Origin: Methanogenium marinum
GTDB lineage: Archaea; Halobacteriota; Methanomicrobia; Methanomicrobiales; Methanomicrobiaceae
Direction: 5' to 3'
Assembly: GCF_028912405.1 (NCBI RefSeq)
Contig: NZ_JAKELO010000002.1
Location: 2,055,276-2,119,275, forward strand
Length of the DNA: 64,000 nt
In this document: piece by piece, positions 1-8,727 of the stretch
How the letters are laid out: every line of letters starts with the position of its first letter
How positions within the stretch are numbered: position 1 is the stretch's first letter
The notes under the pieces: model-generated
The model's input: the letters and a program-made list of their open reading frames with translations, nothing else
Databases searched by the model: none
Told to the model about the DNA's origin: nothing
Program-made: the position numbers and the translations under genes

Positions 1-1
1 T

Positions 2-655
2 GATATTGATTATGAATCTGCGGACGAAATTCTAAAAAAATATAAGTGGTTTTTATCTTTCAGTCTTCCAATATCATTTTATTTTGATGTTCTTGAAATT
101 GAAAACTCTGGGAACAATAAGTTGGCGAGAATCAATAAGCTATATTTAGACTACTTCTCAGATGAAAATTATGAAGAATTAACCGTATTGGTTGAATCGT
201 GGAATAATAACCCAATATTTCAACCAAGAATGAAAATTTTCAGGAGTTGTGTACAGACAATAAAAAGAGCAAAAACAAGAGATAATCCATCAAATGTAGT
301 AATACCAGTTTTAATTGCTCAAATTGACGGTATACAAAAAGAAATATATGCGAAACATAGCATCAAAAAAAAAGGTCCCAAACATGACCTGATTTTTTTC
401 GATGATTTTGGAAATGAATCTAAAAATATGCTCGATGCCAAACGAAGATTGATCAAATCACTTAATAAGTATTCATCTGCAGGAGATTACTTGTTACTTG
501 ATGTTTTATTTCAGGAAAATAAAAAAATATCAATTCCTACAACATTTCTCCGACATGGAATACTTCATGGTGAATATGTCAATTATGGACGTAAAACTCA
601 CACAATCAGAGCATTTCTAATTCTTGACTTTTTGCACTACCTCAAGGGAAAATAA
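2..655 (+). CDS. Hypothetical protein, 5'-truncated by window edge
   Basis: I do not recognise this protein. The frame is open from base 2 of the window, so the gene starts upstream; a TTG at 122 lies inside the open frame and is probably not the true start. About 217 residues are visible, rich in Lys, Asn and Ile, soluble, with no signal peptide or membrane segment. The C-terminus carries the motif RHGILHGEYVNYG near residue 190, an R-x-H-G-x-x-H-G pattern seen in uncharacterised proteins of accessory regions. The base composition is clearly more AT-rich than the methanogenesis genes further right, as in the next gene, which suggests acquired DNA. No partner gene can be named because the upstream side is outside the window. 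Confidence 0.6.
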   Translation, partial: DIDYESADEILKKYKWFLSFSLPISFYFDVLEIENSGNNKLARINKLYLDYFSDENYEELTVLVESWNNNPIFQPRMKIFRSCVQTIKRAKTRDNPSNVVIPVLIAQIDGIQKEIYAKHSIKKKGPKHDLIFFDDFGNESKNMLDAKRRLIKSLNKYSSAGDYLLLDVLFQENKKISIPTTFLRHGILHGEYVNYGRKTHTIRAFLILDFLHYLKGK

Positions 656-726
656 TTTCTTTTTCCAGCAAATCACCATCCATTGTGAAGAACTCTAATT
701 GAGTATTATTCACTCAAATGAGCATT

Positions 727-894
727 TTAAAATTCACTTTCTGATATCCTACCAGTCGCAACCATGAACAGGATCCTTACCTGGAGTATGAACGCTCCTG
801 CAGCTGCAGCAAACATTGTCCAGTATGCTACTATGGAGAATATTGGTATTGTTATTGCTGATCGGAAAAAAGAACAATGCACAAATAGAGGTTT
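727..894 (-). pseudogene. Degenerate, N-terminally truncated copy of the 70-aa membrane protein
   Basis: Read on the minus strand, this stretch is open from a stop at 895-897 to a stop at 727-729. Its C-terminal part translates to VRILFMVATGRISESE, closely matching VRIMFMFATGRISERE at the end of the intact gene at 1866-2078. The DNA around 745-870 also aligns with 1880-2030, sharing the blocks gatatcct, ccttacctgg and attgctgat. The N-terminal region of the intact protein (KYDWPILLYPAEW) is not found and there is no good start codon apart from a GTG at 880-882. I infer a duplicated and decayed copy; a short functional paralogue of about 50 residues cannot be excluded. Confidence 0.6.
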
Positions 895-911
895 TTACAG
901 AGCAAGATTAG

Positions 912-1778
912 GTGTTAGACATAATATTTGACATATTCACAACACGCGAAATTGCAAGTGGAATATGGATCATATTATTTTTTGTTTACTTCATATTATT
1001 AAAAAACACAAGGAATTCCTTTTTTCAGATAATTAAAATAGCATGTTCAAAAGAGATACTAATTCCAATTTTCATCCTCATAATATACAGCGCATTTTTG
1101 ATTGCATTATTTTTAAACACACCACTCTGGCAAATTGTATATGTAAAAATAATTCTCATATGGACATTATTTATTGGCATACCTATGTGTTTCAAAGCAG
1201 CCATGAGTACTCTTGAAACAGATTACATTAAAAGGATATTTATAGACGGATTTAAGTATACAGTTTTTGTTGGATATATTACCGGACTTTTTACATTCAG
1301 TCTCTTAACTGAATTTATAATGGTACCAGCATTTGCAGGTGTTGTTTTATCTAATACGTTTTCAGAATCTAGCGAAAAATATAGTAAAAATAAAAAAAAG
1401 GCTTCCCGAAATTTAATTATTACAATCCTTATATTTTCTGTAATGGTAACAATAAATGCTATTGAGATTTATTCATCGTTAGATGGTTTAGAAATATTGA
1501 TTGGATTTTTAATACCCATTGCATTATCGATTTTGTATATACCTTTTGTATATCTATTTGCAATATATGGAAAATATGACAAAATATTTTCACAAATGAA
1601 AATTAAAGGCCAAATTAAGAAAAATAATGCCCTAAACCACAAAAAATATGTTCTATTCGCGTGTGGGCTATCATACAACAAATTACTTAGATTTGAAAAA
1701 TATTGCATTAAGGAAATGTATTCTGGAATGAGTGAAAAGGAATTTAATCAGCTTATTGATACATTCAAAGCGTTTTAG
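912..1778 (+). CDS. Hypothetical multi-pass membrane protein
   Basis: Unrecognised 288-aa protein starting with GTG at 912; no strong ribosome-binding site is seen, so the start is uncertain. Hydrophobic segments near residues 13-31, 48-70, 75-97, 112-140, 165-187 and 193-218 suggest about six transmembrane helices, followed by a basic C-terminal cytoplasmic tail of about 65 residues. Codon use is very AT-rich (many Ile, Lys, Asn), unlike the genes after 2.2 kb. It lies between the decayed and intact copies of the 70-aa membrane protein, so it may have been inserted with or between the duplicates. No family or function can be assigned. Confidence 0.6.
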   Translation: MLDIIFDIFTTREIASGIWIILFFVYFILLKNTRNSFFQIIKIACSKEILIPIFILIIYSAFLIALFLNTPLWQIVYVKIILIWTLFIGIPMCFKAAMSTLETDYIKRIFIDGFKYTVFVGYITGLFTFSLLTEFIMVPAFAGVVLSNTFSESSEKYSKNKKKASRNLIITILIFSVMVTINAIEIYSSLDGLEILIGFLIPIALSILYIPFVYLFAIYGKYDKIFSQMKIKGQIKKNNALNHKKYVLFACGLSYNKLLRFEKYCIKEMYSGMSEKEFNQLIDTFKAF

Positions 1779-1865
1779 GTGTGAAATGTCCTATAGCTGA
1801 TTCAGGGATGAGGTATTCTCACCCCTATTTAAAATCACGATCATCTTCCAATCAGACAGCTATTT

Positions 1866-2078
1866 TCATTCACGTTCCGATATCCTGCCAGTTGCAAACA
1901 TGAACATAATCCTTACCTGGAAGAGGAACGCAACGAAGGCTGCAGCCACCATTACATAGTATGAGATATAGGCAAACGTTGTGGATAGTCTCGTGAAAAA
2001 TAAGATAATTGCTGATACGATGAAGAAGCGGACGCACCATTCAGCAGGGTATAGGAGGATTGGCCAGTCGTATTTCAC
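1866..2078 (-). CDS. Small two-helix membrane protein
   Basis: A 70-aa protein of unknown function with a GTG start at 2076-2078. It has two hydrophobic segments (about residues 17-33 and 36-60), a short N-terminus containing WPILLYPAEW and a charged tail ending GRISERE. An AT-rich block (atatatattatt) lies some 10-25 bases upstream of the start on the minus strand and could be a TATA box for a leaderless transcript. A truncated homologous copy is found at 727-894; conservation of the C-terminal half between the copies supports a real protein-coding gene. Confidence 0.6.
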   Translation of the reverse strand: MKYDWPILLYPAEWCVRFFIVSAIILFFTRLSTTFAYISYYVMVAAAFVAFLFQVRIMFMFATGRISERE

Positions 2079-2216
2079 GATGGAAAATTGTTATTAATAA
2101 TATATATGTGGATATTTTCATTCTACTCAGAGAAATCATTCAGCTATTAGTACTTCCGGTAAAAATGAGGATTATAGAAATTCTCTTAAATGAAAACGAC
2201 TGAAAGGAGTATCAAA

Positions 2217-2942
2217 ATGAGAGGAACTTCACTGACAAAAAATGGCTGTATCTCTGTATTAGCTCTCCTCTGCATCTGTCTTCTTAGTTGGTCTGTGATC
2301 CCGGTATCAGCTGTCTCATCTGCAGTGATAGGAGAGACGGTACATCTCTCCGGAAATGGGGGCGGATACGATGATATGTATCTTTTTTTAACCGGTCCCA
2401 ATCTTGCACCCGGTGGTGTCAGGCCTGATAGCATCACAACTCATGTTGTGTCCGGCGATGATGCTTCTTTCATCCATGTGCCCGTCAGGAGTGGTGTGTG
2501 GGAATATGACTGGAACACCGGCAGGACAGGAGGGACACTGGATCCCGGCACCTATCTGGTATGGGCTGTACCCCAACCCCTGGGACGGTATGATCTTGGT
2601 AAAACATCATATGCAACAATAAATATAATCCTGAAAAATGCAGCAATGACCGCAGAAATATCCGGAACTACTGGAAATGCCGGTATTAGTGGCACAGAAA
2701 AAATGGCTGAAGAGACTGCGACAGAGAGATCCGAAGAAACAAATCCGGATCCCAATGAATTCTCTGCTGGAGATGCGGAATCGTTGAACAATGCCAGTGA
2801 CGAAACCAATAAATCATCCACTGTCTCTGAGGATACCATGCCTGCACCCACAACCGCAGGGTCTCTCTCATATTCCTGTTTTTGTGCTGCAGGTATTGCT
2901 ATAGTCTTCCTGATTTGTGTATGCCGGGATGAAAAGAGATGA
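2217..2942 (+). CDS. Surface protein with signal peptide and C-terminal anchor (DUF3821-like)
   Basis: The ATG at 2217 is chosen because AAAGGAGT at 2203-2210 is a good ribosome-binding site 7 bases upstream; an in-frame ATG at 2190 lacks one. The 241-aa product has a signal peptide (basic N-terminus, hydrophobic core LALLCICLLSW, cleavage near VSA), a beta-rich extracellular domain with GETVHLSGNG and DPGTYLVWAVPQP that resembles the domain repeated in methanogen surface proteins (DUF3821 type), a Ser/Thr/Glu-rich stalk and a C-terminal membrane helix followed by CRDEKR. It is therefore anchored to the cytoplasmic membrane and exposed outside. The assignment to DUF3821 is by eye. It is convergent with the AhpD-like gene, 14 bases away. 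Confidence 0.7.
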   Translation: MRGTSLTKNGCISVLALLCICLLSWSVIPVSAVSSAVIGETVHLSGNGGGYDDMYLFLTGPNLAPGGVRPDSITTHVVSGDDASFIHVPVRSGVWEYDWNTGRTGGTLDPGTYLVWAVPQPLGRYDLGKTSYATINIILKNAAMTAEISGTTGNAGISGTEKMAEETATERSEETNPDPNEFSAGDAESLNNASDETNKSSTVSEDTMPAPTTAGSLSYSCFCAAGIAIVFLICVCRDEKR

Positions 2943-2956
2943 TAATTCAGTCCCGT

Positions 2957-3418
2957 TTATTCCCCGTTCTTTTTCAGCTTTACGCCATTGACTTCACAGG
3001 AAGCGCCGCATCCATTCGTTGTCCCTGTATCAATGATGCGGTATGCATCTGCGAGAACCGCTGCCTGTGCAAGTGATCCTGCAATGAGAACAACTTCCAG
3101 GATTTCATCCTTTGTTGCACCTTTTTTGAGGGCCGCACTCATATGATATTCAACACAATGGTTGCAGTTCAGTGCTGCACCTACAGCAATACTTATAAGT
3201 TCAATCATCTTTGGATCGATGGATGATGTCTCAGTAATTGCATCCTTAAACATCAGGTGCGAGAGAAGTACCTCGGGTTTTTTGGACATTTTCTGGTAAA
3301 TCAGGGGGACACTGTCATATTCTTCCTGAATACCTTCCAGCCAGTCTTTTGCTGCTGTTTCTGTTCCACGCTTCAAAATTTCCTGAAGTGTGTCCTCAAA
3401 ATCCACGGTATGCGCCAT
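2957..3418 (-). CDS. Carboxymuconolactone decarboxylase / AhpD-like protein
   Basis: The 153-aa protein carries the AhpD-like core with ALNCNHCVEYHMSAALKKGAT at about residues 85-105, where the C-x-x-C pair plus the following His is the redox and proton-relay motif of the alkylhydroperoxidase/CMD fold. A GGTGAT ribosome-binding site precedes the ATG at 3418. In anaerobic archaea such proteins are thought to act as thiol-dependent peroxidases or disulfide reductants rather than decarboxylases; that is family knowledge, not seen here. It lies 48 bases downstream of mmp7 in the same direction and may be the last gene of the methanogenesis marker operon, which would suit a role in protecting the oxygen-sensitive Mcr activation machinery. 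Confidence 0.85.
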   Translation of the reverse strand: MAHTVDFEDTLQEILKRGTETAAKDWLEGIQEEYDSVPLIYQKMSKKPEVLLSHLMFKDAITETSSIDPKMIELISIAVGAALNCNHCVEYHMSAALKKGATKDEILEVVLIAGSLAQAAVLADAYRIIDTGTTNGCGASCEVNGVKLKKNGE

Positions 3419-3466
3419 TAATGTATCACCAAAATGTTGTCAGAAAAAAGGGATATAATTTTGTAT

Positions 3467-4411
3467 TTAGACCATTATTTTCGTTTCTGAAAATGGTCTG
3501 ATGCGAATCAGGATATAATCCCGCATGCGGGAAGGGAGTATTTGTGTAATGTCGCCAATTTTAACCCCGTTTTCTATTTCAATTGCTGCAATTGGATCGG
3601 CATACGTATCATATGGCAATTTGACACGAAGTGCTCGTATCTGAACGACGACCGGTGTTGGATGGGTTGAACGTTTGGTTATATCCATTGCATCATCAAG
3701 GACTGCCATCAAACGAGCAGGGTTTATGGAAAGAGGATCTTTTGCCACTTCTTCACGTTTCCGGGAAAGGACCGCAGAAACTTCCTCAACCAGTGTGTCA
3801 AGATGGTCAATCTCGCCTTCCTGTTGTCTCATCCGGTGGGCGATTCTTCCGATTCCCCCGACATATCCATCAACAGGTGGGTCAATAATTCGCTGAAGGG
3901 CTTCTGTGGAAGGTCGTCCGGTGAGAATAATCGGGACATTAATTCCTCTGCGCAGAGCGGGCATTTTATACTCAATGCAGGTTTCAAAGTTGCCAAGCAT
4001 AAACACAGCACAGTCGTGTTCATTTATTATATCGCGTTCTTCAATACTGAGGTTCGCAATGCGCTTGCCGAATCCGCGTGCAAGGCCTATCATATTGGTC
4101 TTTGCACCGGCGCTTCTGAGATACTCTGCCACATCACAAGACGTGTGAGGCAGGTGGTGGATTTCAAGACTGGGGCTCACAACAGCAATCTCTGTTCCCA
4201 CAAGAGGTGCCTCAATTACCACACCTGCCAGGGGACGACTGATTTTTCGAATCAGTTCAATATCATCCTTTGGTACCAGGGACTGAAGGACAACTTCCTG
4301 AGCAATCATATGTTTTTGAACAATATATCCCCCAAGATCGTCTATGAGGTCAATGATGATATCGTGGCGGTATACTCCTCCCTTATAGGTAATGGGGACA
4401 AAAACGGTCAT
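3467..4411 (-). CDS. mmp7: Methanogenesis marker protein 7
   Basis: A 314-aa protein recognised as methanogenesis marker 7 from its start (TVFVPITYKGGVYRHD), the Gly-rich VDGYVGGIGRIAHRM region and its position in the marker cluster. The family is almost restricted to methanogens; biochemical studies of the methyl-coenzyme M reductase activation fraction have reported Mmp7 together with Mmp3, Mmp17, McrC and ATPase A2, as far as I recall. Cys residues (one in HTSCDVAEYL, two in HDCAVFMLGNFETC) are candidate cluster or metal ligands. The ATG overlaps the stop of mmp17 in an ATGA arrangement, showing translational coupling. Cytoplasmic; no signal or membrane segments. Confidence 0.9.
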   Translation of the reverse strand: MTVFVPITYKGGVYRHDIIIDLIDDLGGYIVQKHMIAQEVVLQSLVPKDDIELIRKISRPLAGVVIEAPLVGTEIAVVSPSLEIHHLPHTSCDVAEYLRSAGAKTNMIGLARGFGKRIANLSIEERDIINEHDCAVFMLGNFETCIEYKMPALRRGINVPIILTGRPSTEALQRIIDPPVDGYVGGIGRIAHRMRQQEGEIDHLDTLVEEVSAVLSRKREEVAKDPLSINPARLMAVLDDAMDITKRSTHPTPVVVQIRALRVKLPYDTYADPIAAIEIENGVKIGDITQILPSRMRDYILIRIRPFSETKIMV

Positions 4412-4992
4412 ACACTCACTCCCACACAGGCTAATTTTTCTTTGAGAAGTTTGTCGATATCTTCTTCATCGAGGGTGTTCTCACTTGCCACATAGCTGAA
4501 GTGTCCTTTCCCTATTATTTCACGCCTGACTTTGAACCCTTCGGGGGCAATCCACTGCATTGCATAGATGATATCATGAAACATTCCTTCACTTGGGTCG
4601 ACTACAACCATCTCCTCAACTTCCCGTGGGTTTAGACCAGGTACCATAATTTTTACGGTAAACCGATCAGGTTGGGTGATGAGATCCCGGCCATAGGTAT
4701 CCCAGAGAATAGAAAGCATTGGTGAAAGATAGGTTTCGGTTCCAATATCCAGCACCACTCCTTCACCTGTTCCAAGGGCACTTGCAAAATCACGGATATG
4801 CACCAGTCCGGGCATCTGCTTAATGACACCGACTGCAAGAAAGAGGGGGGTTTCCGGATCAATGTAGATATGCAGCCTTCCGATGGATTGGCTCAGGTTA
4901 AGATCCAGGAGAATGTCATCCGCAATTTTTTTGTATATTTCTGCACCCACCGGTTCGATACATTCTACCTCAAAGTATTCGAGCCCTTTCAT
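4408..4992 (-). CDS. mmp17: Methanogenesis marker protein 17
   Basis: Recognised as methanogenesis marker 17 by EYFEVECIEPVGAEIYKKIADD at the N-terminus and the YLSPMLSILWDTYGR block. I place the start at ATG 4992 (194 aa), 11 bases after a GGAG on the minus strand; a GTG at 5001 overlaps the mmp15 stop but is only 2 bases from the GGAG, so is less likely. It overlaps mmp7 by 4 bases. The protein is a small cytoplasmic member of the Mcr activation set; it was reported with Mmp3, Mmp7 and A2 in activation complexes, and its exact chemistry is not evident from sequence. Confidence 0.9.
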   Translation of the reverse strand: MKGLEYFEVECIEPVGAEIYKKIADDILLDLNLSQSIGRLHIYIDPETPLFLAVGVIKQMPGLVHIRDFASALGTGEGVVLDIGTETYLSPMLSILWDTYGRDLITQPDRFTVKIMVPGLNPREVEEMVVVDPSEGMFHDIIYAMQWIAPEGFKVRREIIGKGHFSYVASENTLDEEDIDKLLKEKLACVGVSV

Positions 4993-4997
4993 AGCAG

Positions 4998-6239
4998 TCA
5001 CTTCTCCTCAATAAATCCGGATGCAAGGAGGGCTGACCCTACAGAACCAATATACTGTGAATGGTGAGGTACAAGAATTTTTGTCTGAAGCAGTTCTCCC
5101 ATTTCATGGACCAGTCCCTCAATGAGTGAGGTTCCTCCGACCATGATCACCGGTTCTTTTATGTCGACCTCCTGGAGCTGCTGTTCGAAGACCTGTTCTG
5201 CCACACTCCTGCACGCTGCTGCTGCAACGTCTTCTTTTGAGCTCCCTTTTGCCAGTGCATTGACAAGGCTCTGGGTACCAAAGACAATACAGTAGCTGTT
5301 CATGGGGACGACATTTGAGTTCCCTTTCATCGCAATCGGGCCAAGTTCTGTGATATCTACGCCGATTCTTTGGGCAGTCAGCTCAAGGAACCGTCCTGAC
5401 GCACCGGCACAGATACCTCCCATAGTGAACACGCCGGGGATGCCGTCCTGGACTGAAATTGCCTTATTGTCCATTCCACCAATATCAATAACTGTTGCTT
5501 CACCGTGCTGTCGGTCAGCCAGATATACCGCACCTTTGGAATTTACGGTCAGCTCTTCCTGAATGAGATCTACCCCCAGTTTTTCTCCTACCAGGTATCT
5601 GCCATATCCGGTGGTGCCGATTGCCTCAATATCAGTCATTTCAAGGCCTGCCTCCTTCAGAGCGGCTTCAATGACACCATTGGCACTGTTCATAACTTCA
5701 GTGCTGGGCAACCAGCCTGTGCCGATGATCTCATTGTCCTGCATGACGACGGCTTTTGTTGTTGCAGACCCGGAATCTATACCCATTGTGGTTCCGTTCT
5801 GTTTTTCCCGTGCAAGAAGTGCTCTTCTCCGTGCGATGGTGGTGAGCGCCTCCATCCGGGTGAGGAGTGTCCCTGAGGTGGTGCGTTCGGTAAATGAATA
5901 ACTCACAACCGGAAGGTCAGAATGTTCATGGATATACCGACGCAGTTCATTCCGGACTGTTGCCGCTTCAGCACACCGGAAACAGGTGGCAATAAAGACT
6001 GCATCAGCCTCTACTTTTTGTTCAACAAGTGCCATCGCACGGGCGATGGCAAGTTTCAGATCCCCTGAGCGTGCTTCAAGACCAAATGCATCATACGACC
6101 GGCGGATGTCGGTGAGTGTTACATCCGGGAAGAACATTTCGGCATTAACTGCTTCAGCTGCATCATAAATTTCTTTTTGAACACCACTGTGCTCGGGGCC
6201 GCAGGAGATTTGTGCAATACGAACAGGATGTTCATTCAT
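4998..6239 (-). CDS. mmp15: Methanogenesis marker protein 15 (BadF/HgdC-type ATPase)
   Basis: This 413-aa protein has an N-terminal region of about 150 residues with [12 protein letters not shown], then an ASKHA ATPase domain of the BadF/BadG/BcrA/HgdC family: phosphate-1 loop [13 protein letters not shown] near residue 155, [25 protein letters not shown], and [10 protein letters not shown], where the Cys corresponds to the [4Fe-4S] ligand of 2-hydroxyacyl-CoA dehydratase activators. That family couples ATP hydrolysis to low-potential electron transfer, which suits reductive activation of the Ni centre of Mcr; the specific partner is inferred. AGGTGA lies 5 bases before the ATG. The gene overlaps mmp5 by 8 bases and is coupled to mmp17 downstream. 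Confidence 0.9.
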   Translation of the reverse strand: MNEHPVRIAQISCGPEHSGVQKEIYDAAEAVNAEMFFPDVTLTDIRRSYDAFGLEARSGDLKLAIARAMALVEQKVEADAVFIATCFRCAEAATVRNELRRYIHEHSDLPVVSYSFTERTTSGTLLTRMEALTTIARRRALLAREKQNGTTMGIDSGSATTKAVVMQDNEIIGTGWLPSTEVMNSANGVIEAALKEAGLEMTDIEAIGTTGYGRYLVGEKLGVDLIQEELTVNSKGAVYLADRQHGEATVIDIGGMDNKAISVQDGIPGVFTMGGICAGASGRFLELTAQRIGVDITELGPIAMKGNSNVVPMNSYCIVFGTQSLVNALAKGSSKEDVAAAACRSVAEQVFEQQLQEVDIKEPVIMVGGTSLIEGLVHEMGELLQTKILVPHHSQYIGSVGSALLASGFIEEK

Positions 6240-6687
6240 TTATTTCACCTTCGAGCCCTGCAAGAAACTCTTTTATCTGGGTTACAAATGCCACACCTTC
6301 ATCTTCCGTTTCCGGGTATTTTATGTCGAGTAAAGGCAGCCCTTTCTGCTGGCGCACCATGAACATCACCAGTTCATTTGTGCGGGCGCATCCCATACAT
6401 CCGAAGGAGAGATCTGCATCATTGATGATAATTGCGGCATCCGCTTCTTCAATCAACGGCCCATATATAGCCATCCGTCCCCTGACTCCGCACGGTACTT
6501 CAACAGCAGCATATTTCAGGCCCTTCTTTGGATCCTCCGGTGTCATCTGGAGAGGTGGTGAGTCAAGACTTGGGGTCTGGATTCGTTCCCGGATTCCGGT
6601 CGCTGCCCCGAGTGCCTCGTGGCCCCATCTCTCAACCATATCTGAGAGAATGAGACTTGTTGCAGGGAAAATAAACACTTTTGCCAT
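6232..6687 (-). CDS. mmp5: Methanogenesis marker protein 5
   Basis: The start is at ATG 6687 (151 aa), because GAGGAGG sits 9 bases upstream, within the end of mmp6; an ATG-like start further out would lie inside mmp6. The sequence [22 protein letters not shown] and the [18 protein letters not shown] segment identify marker 5. The C-M-G-C pair could bind a metal or cluster. The protein is conserved in methanogens, of unknown biochemical activity, and is found in the same gene string as marker 15 and 6, so a shared role in Mcr maturation or activation is inferred. Confidence 0.88.
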   Translation of the reverse strand: MAKVFIFPATSLILSDMVERWGHEALGAATGIRERIQTPSLDSPPLQMTPEDPKKGLKYAAVEVPCGVRGRMAIYGPLIEEADAAIIINDADLSFGCMGCARTNELVMFMVRQQKGLPLLDIKYPETEDEGVAFVTQIKEFLAGLEGEINE

Positions 6688-6691
6688 TCTG

Positions 6692-7159
6692 TTATGCCTC
6701 CTCGTTATTGATGATCTCAACTAATTTGTTCAGGGGTAACTTTCCTTCGTCCAGTTTCTTCTTCCCCAACCGTGTGACTGTCGGTGCTGTGTTCTTTTCC
6801 AGTTCTTTCAGGCCGTGTGAGATATACCGGAACAGGCCACTCTCGAATTCATGGCCATAGTAGCCCGGTCGTGCGCCACCAAGATTTGCCCGGCACCTCC
6901 GTGTGTCTCCGGGAGGGAAGCCCCGGTCTTTGACAAAAATATGGGTCGGGTCAACCGTGCGCAACTCTTTGATGAGGTTCTTTACCTTTTCCGGTTCACC
7001 CGTTACCTGAAGTCCGAAACACGTCTCTTTTATAAGCAATCCTTCTGAAATTTCATACGCACGTATAACTAGTGTCTGTGGTGTGAAGTCAGGAGAATCA
7101 ATGAATACATACTTGGTTACTGTGCCTACGTATGTAGGTATATACTCAGTTCTGCTCAA
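6692..7159 (-). CDS. mmp6: Methanogenesis marker protein 6
   Basis: A 155-aa protein recognised as marker 6 by TKYVFIDSPDFTPQTLVIRAYE, the Cys/Arg-rich RGFPPGDTRRCRANLGG and RPGYYGHEFESGLFRYIS. It uses TTG at 7157-7159 as start: AGGTGA lies 4-5 bases ahead, no ATG occurs in the first 19 codons, and the TTGA overlaps the mmp3 stop. The function is unknown; its occurrence tracks with methyl-coenzyme M reductase. Position between mmp3 and mmp5, with overlaps or a 4-base gap on either side, shows it is part of the same transcript. Confidence 0.9.
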   Translation of the reverse strand: MSRTEYIPTYVGTVTKYVFIDSPDFTPQTLVIRAYEISEGLLIKETCFGLQVTGEPEKVKNLIKELRTVDPTHIFVKDRGFPPGDTRRCRANLGGARPGYYGHEFESGLFRYISHGLKELEKNTAPTVTRLGKKKLDEGKLPLNKLVEIINNEEA

Positions 7160-8712
7160 TTTTTCACCTCTCGTATGTAGACAATACTGCCTTCTTTCAG
7201 GGCTGAAAGTTTTTCAGGTTCACAGACACGCCCGATGATATTCGTCCCTTCAAAAGGTTCGGATGTGGGACCATATTCATCGTTTTCTGTGGTTCTGCAT
7301 CCGATGAGACCAGCACTCTTCCGTGAGTCATTGGTGATTGCGAGCATATTTGCAGGTACACTTCCTTTCGGGGTATTTTCTATATTGATATTTGTACCTT
7401 TTTTTATTTGCGGCTGGAATAATGAAACATCATCAAAATGGATGAGAAGAGGCATTTCACCAATATCATGCCACCTAAGGCCGGTTATTGAACGGAATGT
7501 GTAACAGCTCAGTGGTGCATCGGAATCAAAGAGTTCAACAGAGATAACATGAGAAATTGGAATGGTTGTGACCGAGACCTTCTTTTCTGCTAAGACTTCC
7601 AGCGTGGTTTCCGGTGTTTGTGAAATTATTACCCTGTCTCCGATTTCATCGTCTGAAACAAGAGTGATACCCCGGTTTTCTGCAGACATTTTCGCATCAG
7701 AGAGTGCCATGCCACGGACATCAAACTGTGCCGGTTCTACGTTAAACAGAAATGTATCGCCGGCGTTTGCGATATGAGCAAGTTCAATGCCATGCTCCAC
7801 ACTGGCAACAACGGTATGGTTCGGGCTTCCGGCAATATCATCTGTATAAATATATGCTGAACCCCTGTTTTTCCCGCTGACACGGACGGTTACTGTACCA
7901 TCAAATCTGGAGTGTGGTTCGCCTTCATAAAACACCTCACTCTCACGCATATGATCATCACGGATGTGAGTACTTGCGTCCAGTGAAACATGGTATCTTC
8001 CGGTTCTGTTGGTAAGGAGGAGGTGTTCGACACTCTGTGCGCGTGTGATGTCAATCGTTTCATCCCGATACCCTGTAGCACGTGCCTGGACGTGGGTGAT
8101 GATACTCATGCCATCTTCAAGTAACACATCCTGTTTCGTGGTAGCAAAGGCATTTGATGCGTCTGCACTCTGGATGATTCGTTCCATGGCAGTAATTGCA
8201 TCTTTTGGTTTCCATTCCTCAGGAACGGACATTCCCGATACAACCCTCCCGACAATACCTCCTCCTTTTGCTGCCCCGTGGTCAGCGATATGGGTCGTTA
8301 TTGAAAAGAGCAGAAATGATTTTTCCCTGTCATATCCACCACAGCCAAGAATCACATCGCCCCTGGCATATCGATGAGGGGATCGTTCCGGTACGATATT
8401 GGTTGGAAACGGGCCAAATGATGCTGCCTGTCGGTCAGCCCATTTTAGTATAAGCAACTCTGGATGTGTACCGTTATCAGGGGCGCCCGCAGATATTTTG
8501 TCCTGTAAAAAAGATGGAATATCACCGGTAAGTTCGATGATTATCTCTCCTGCGGTTGTCGCAACACGAATATTGCGTGTGACTGCAGATATTTTGTCCG
8601 CCGGGCGGATCACTGCAACACTGCATTCGGGAGGGTGCCCGGGAATGATATCCCCGAGTTGAGCTCCTTCAGGTACTTCCAGCCTCTCGCCGTTGAGGCG
8701 GATCTCTGTCAT
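7156..8712 (-). CDS. mmp3: Methanogenesis marker protein 3
   Basis: A 518-aa protein identified as marker 3 by the start MTEIRLNGERLEVPEGAQLGD, the GDVILGCGGYDREKSFLLFSIT segment and a C-terminal part repeating beta-rich units such as GIELAHIANAGDTFLFNVEPAQFD. ATG 8712 is preferred over a GTG at 8727, as GGAG immediately after the atwA stop is 9 bases upstream. The protein has been reported in the Mcr activation fraction; parts of its fold are cyclophilin-like by family annotation, which I cannot verify here. Fifteen bases separate it from atwA and it overlaps mmp6 by 4 bases, so it is cotranscribed with both. Confidence 0.9.
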   Translation of the reverse strand: MTEIRLNGERLEVPEGAQLGDIIPGHPPECSVAVIRPADKISAVTRNIRVATTAGEIIIELTGDIPSFLQDKISAGAPDNGTHPELLILKWADRQAASFGPFPTNIVPERSPHRYARGDVILGCGGYDREKSFLLFSITTHIADHGAAKGGGIVGRVVSGMSVPEEWKPKDAITAMERIIQSADASNAFATTKQDVLLEDGMSIITHVQARATGYRDETIDITRAQSVEHLLLTNRTGRYHVSLDASTHIRDDHMRESEVFYEGEPHSRFDGTVTVRVSGKNRGSAYIYTDDIAGSPNHTVVASVEHGIELAHIANAGDTFLFNVEPAQFDVRGMALSDAKMSAENRGITLVSDDEIGDRVIISQTPETTLEVLAEKKVSVTTIPISHVISVELFDSDAPLSCYTFRSITGLRWHDIGEMPLLIHFDDVSLFQPQIKKGTNINIENTPKGSVPANMLAITNDSRKSAGLIGCRTTENDEYGPTSEPFEGTNIIGRVCEPEKLSALKEGSIVYIREVKN

Positions 8713-8727
8713 TATATATATCTCCAC

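Noticed and set aside
3803-4495. A 230-codon open frame on the plus strand
   Set aside because: It lies antisense to mmp7 and mmp17, which are well-recognised proteins; it has no recognisable domain and no ribosome-binding site.
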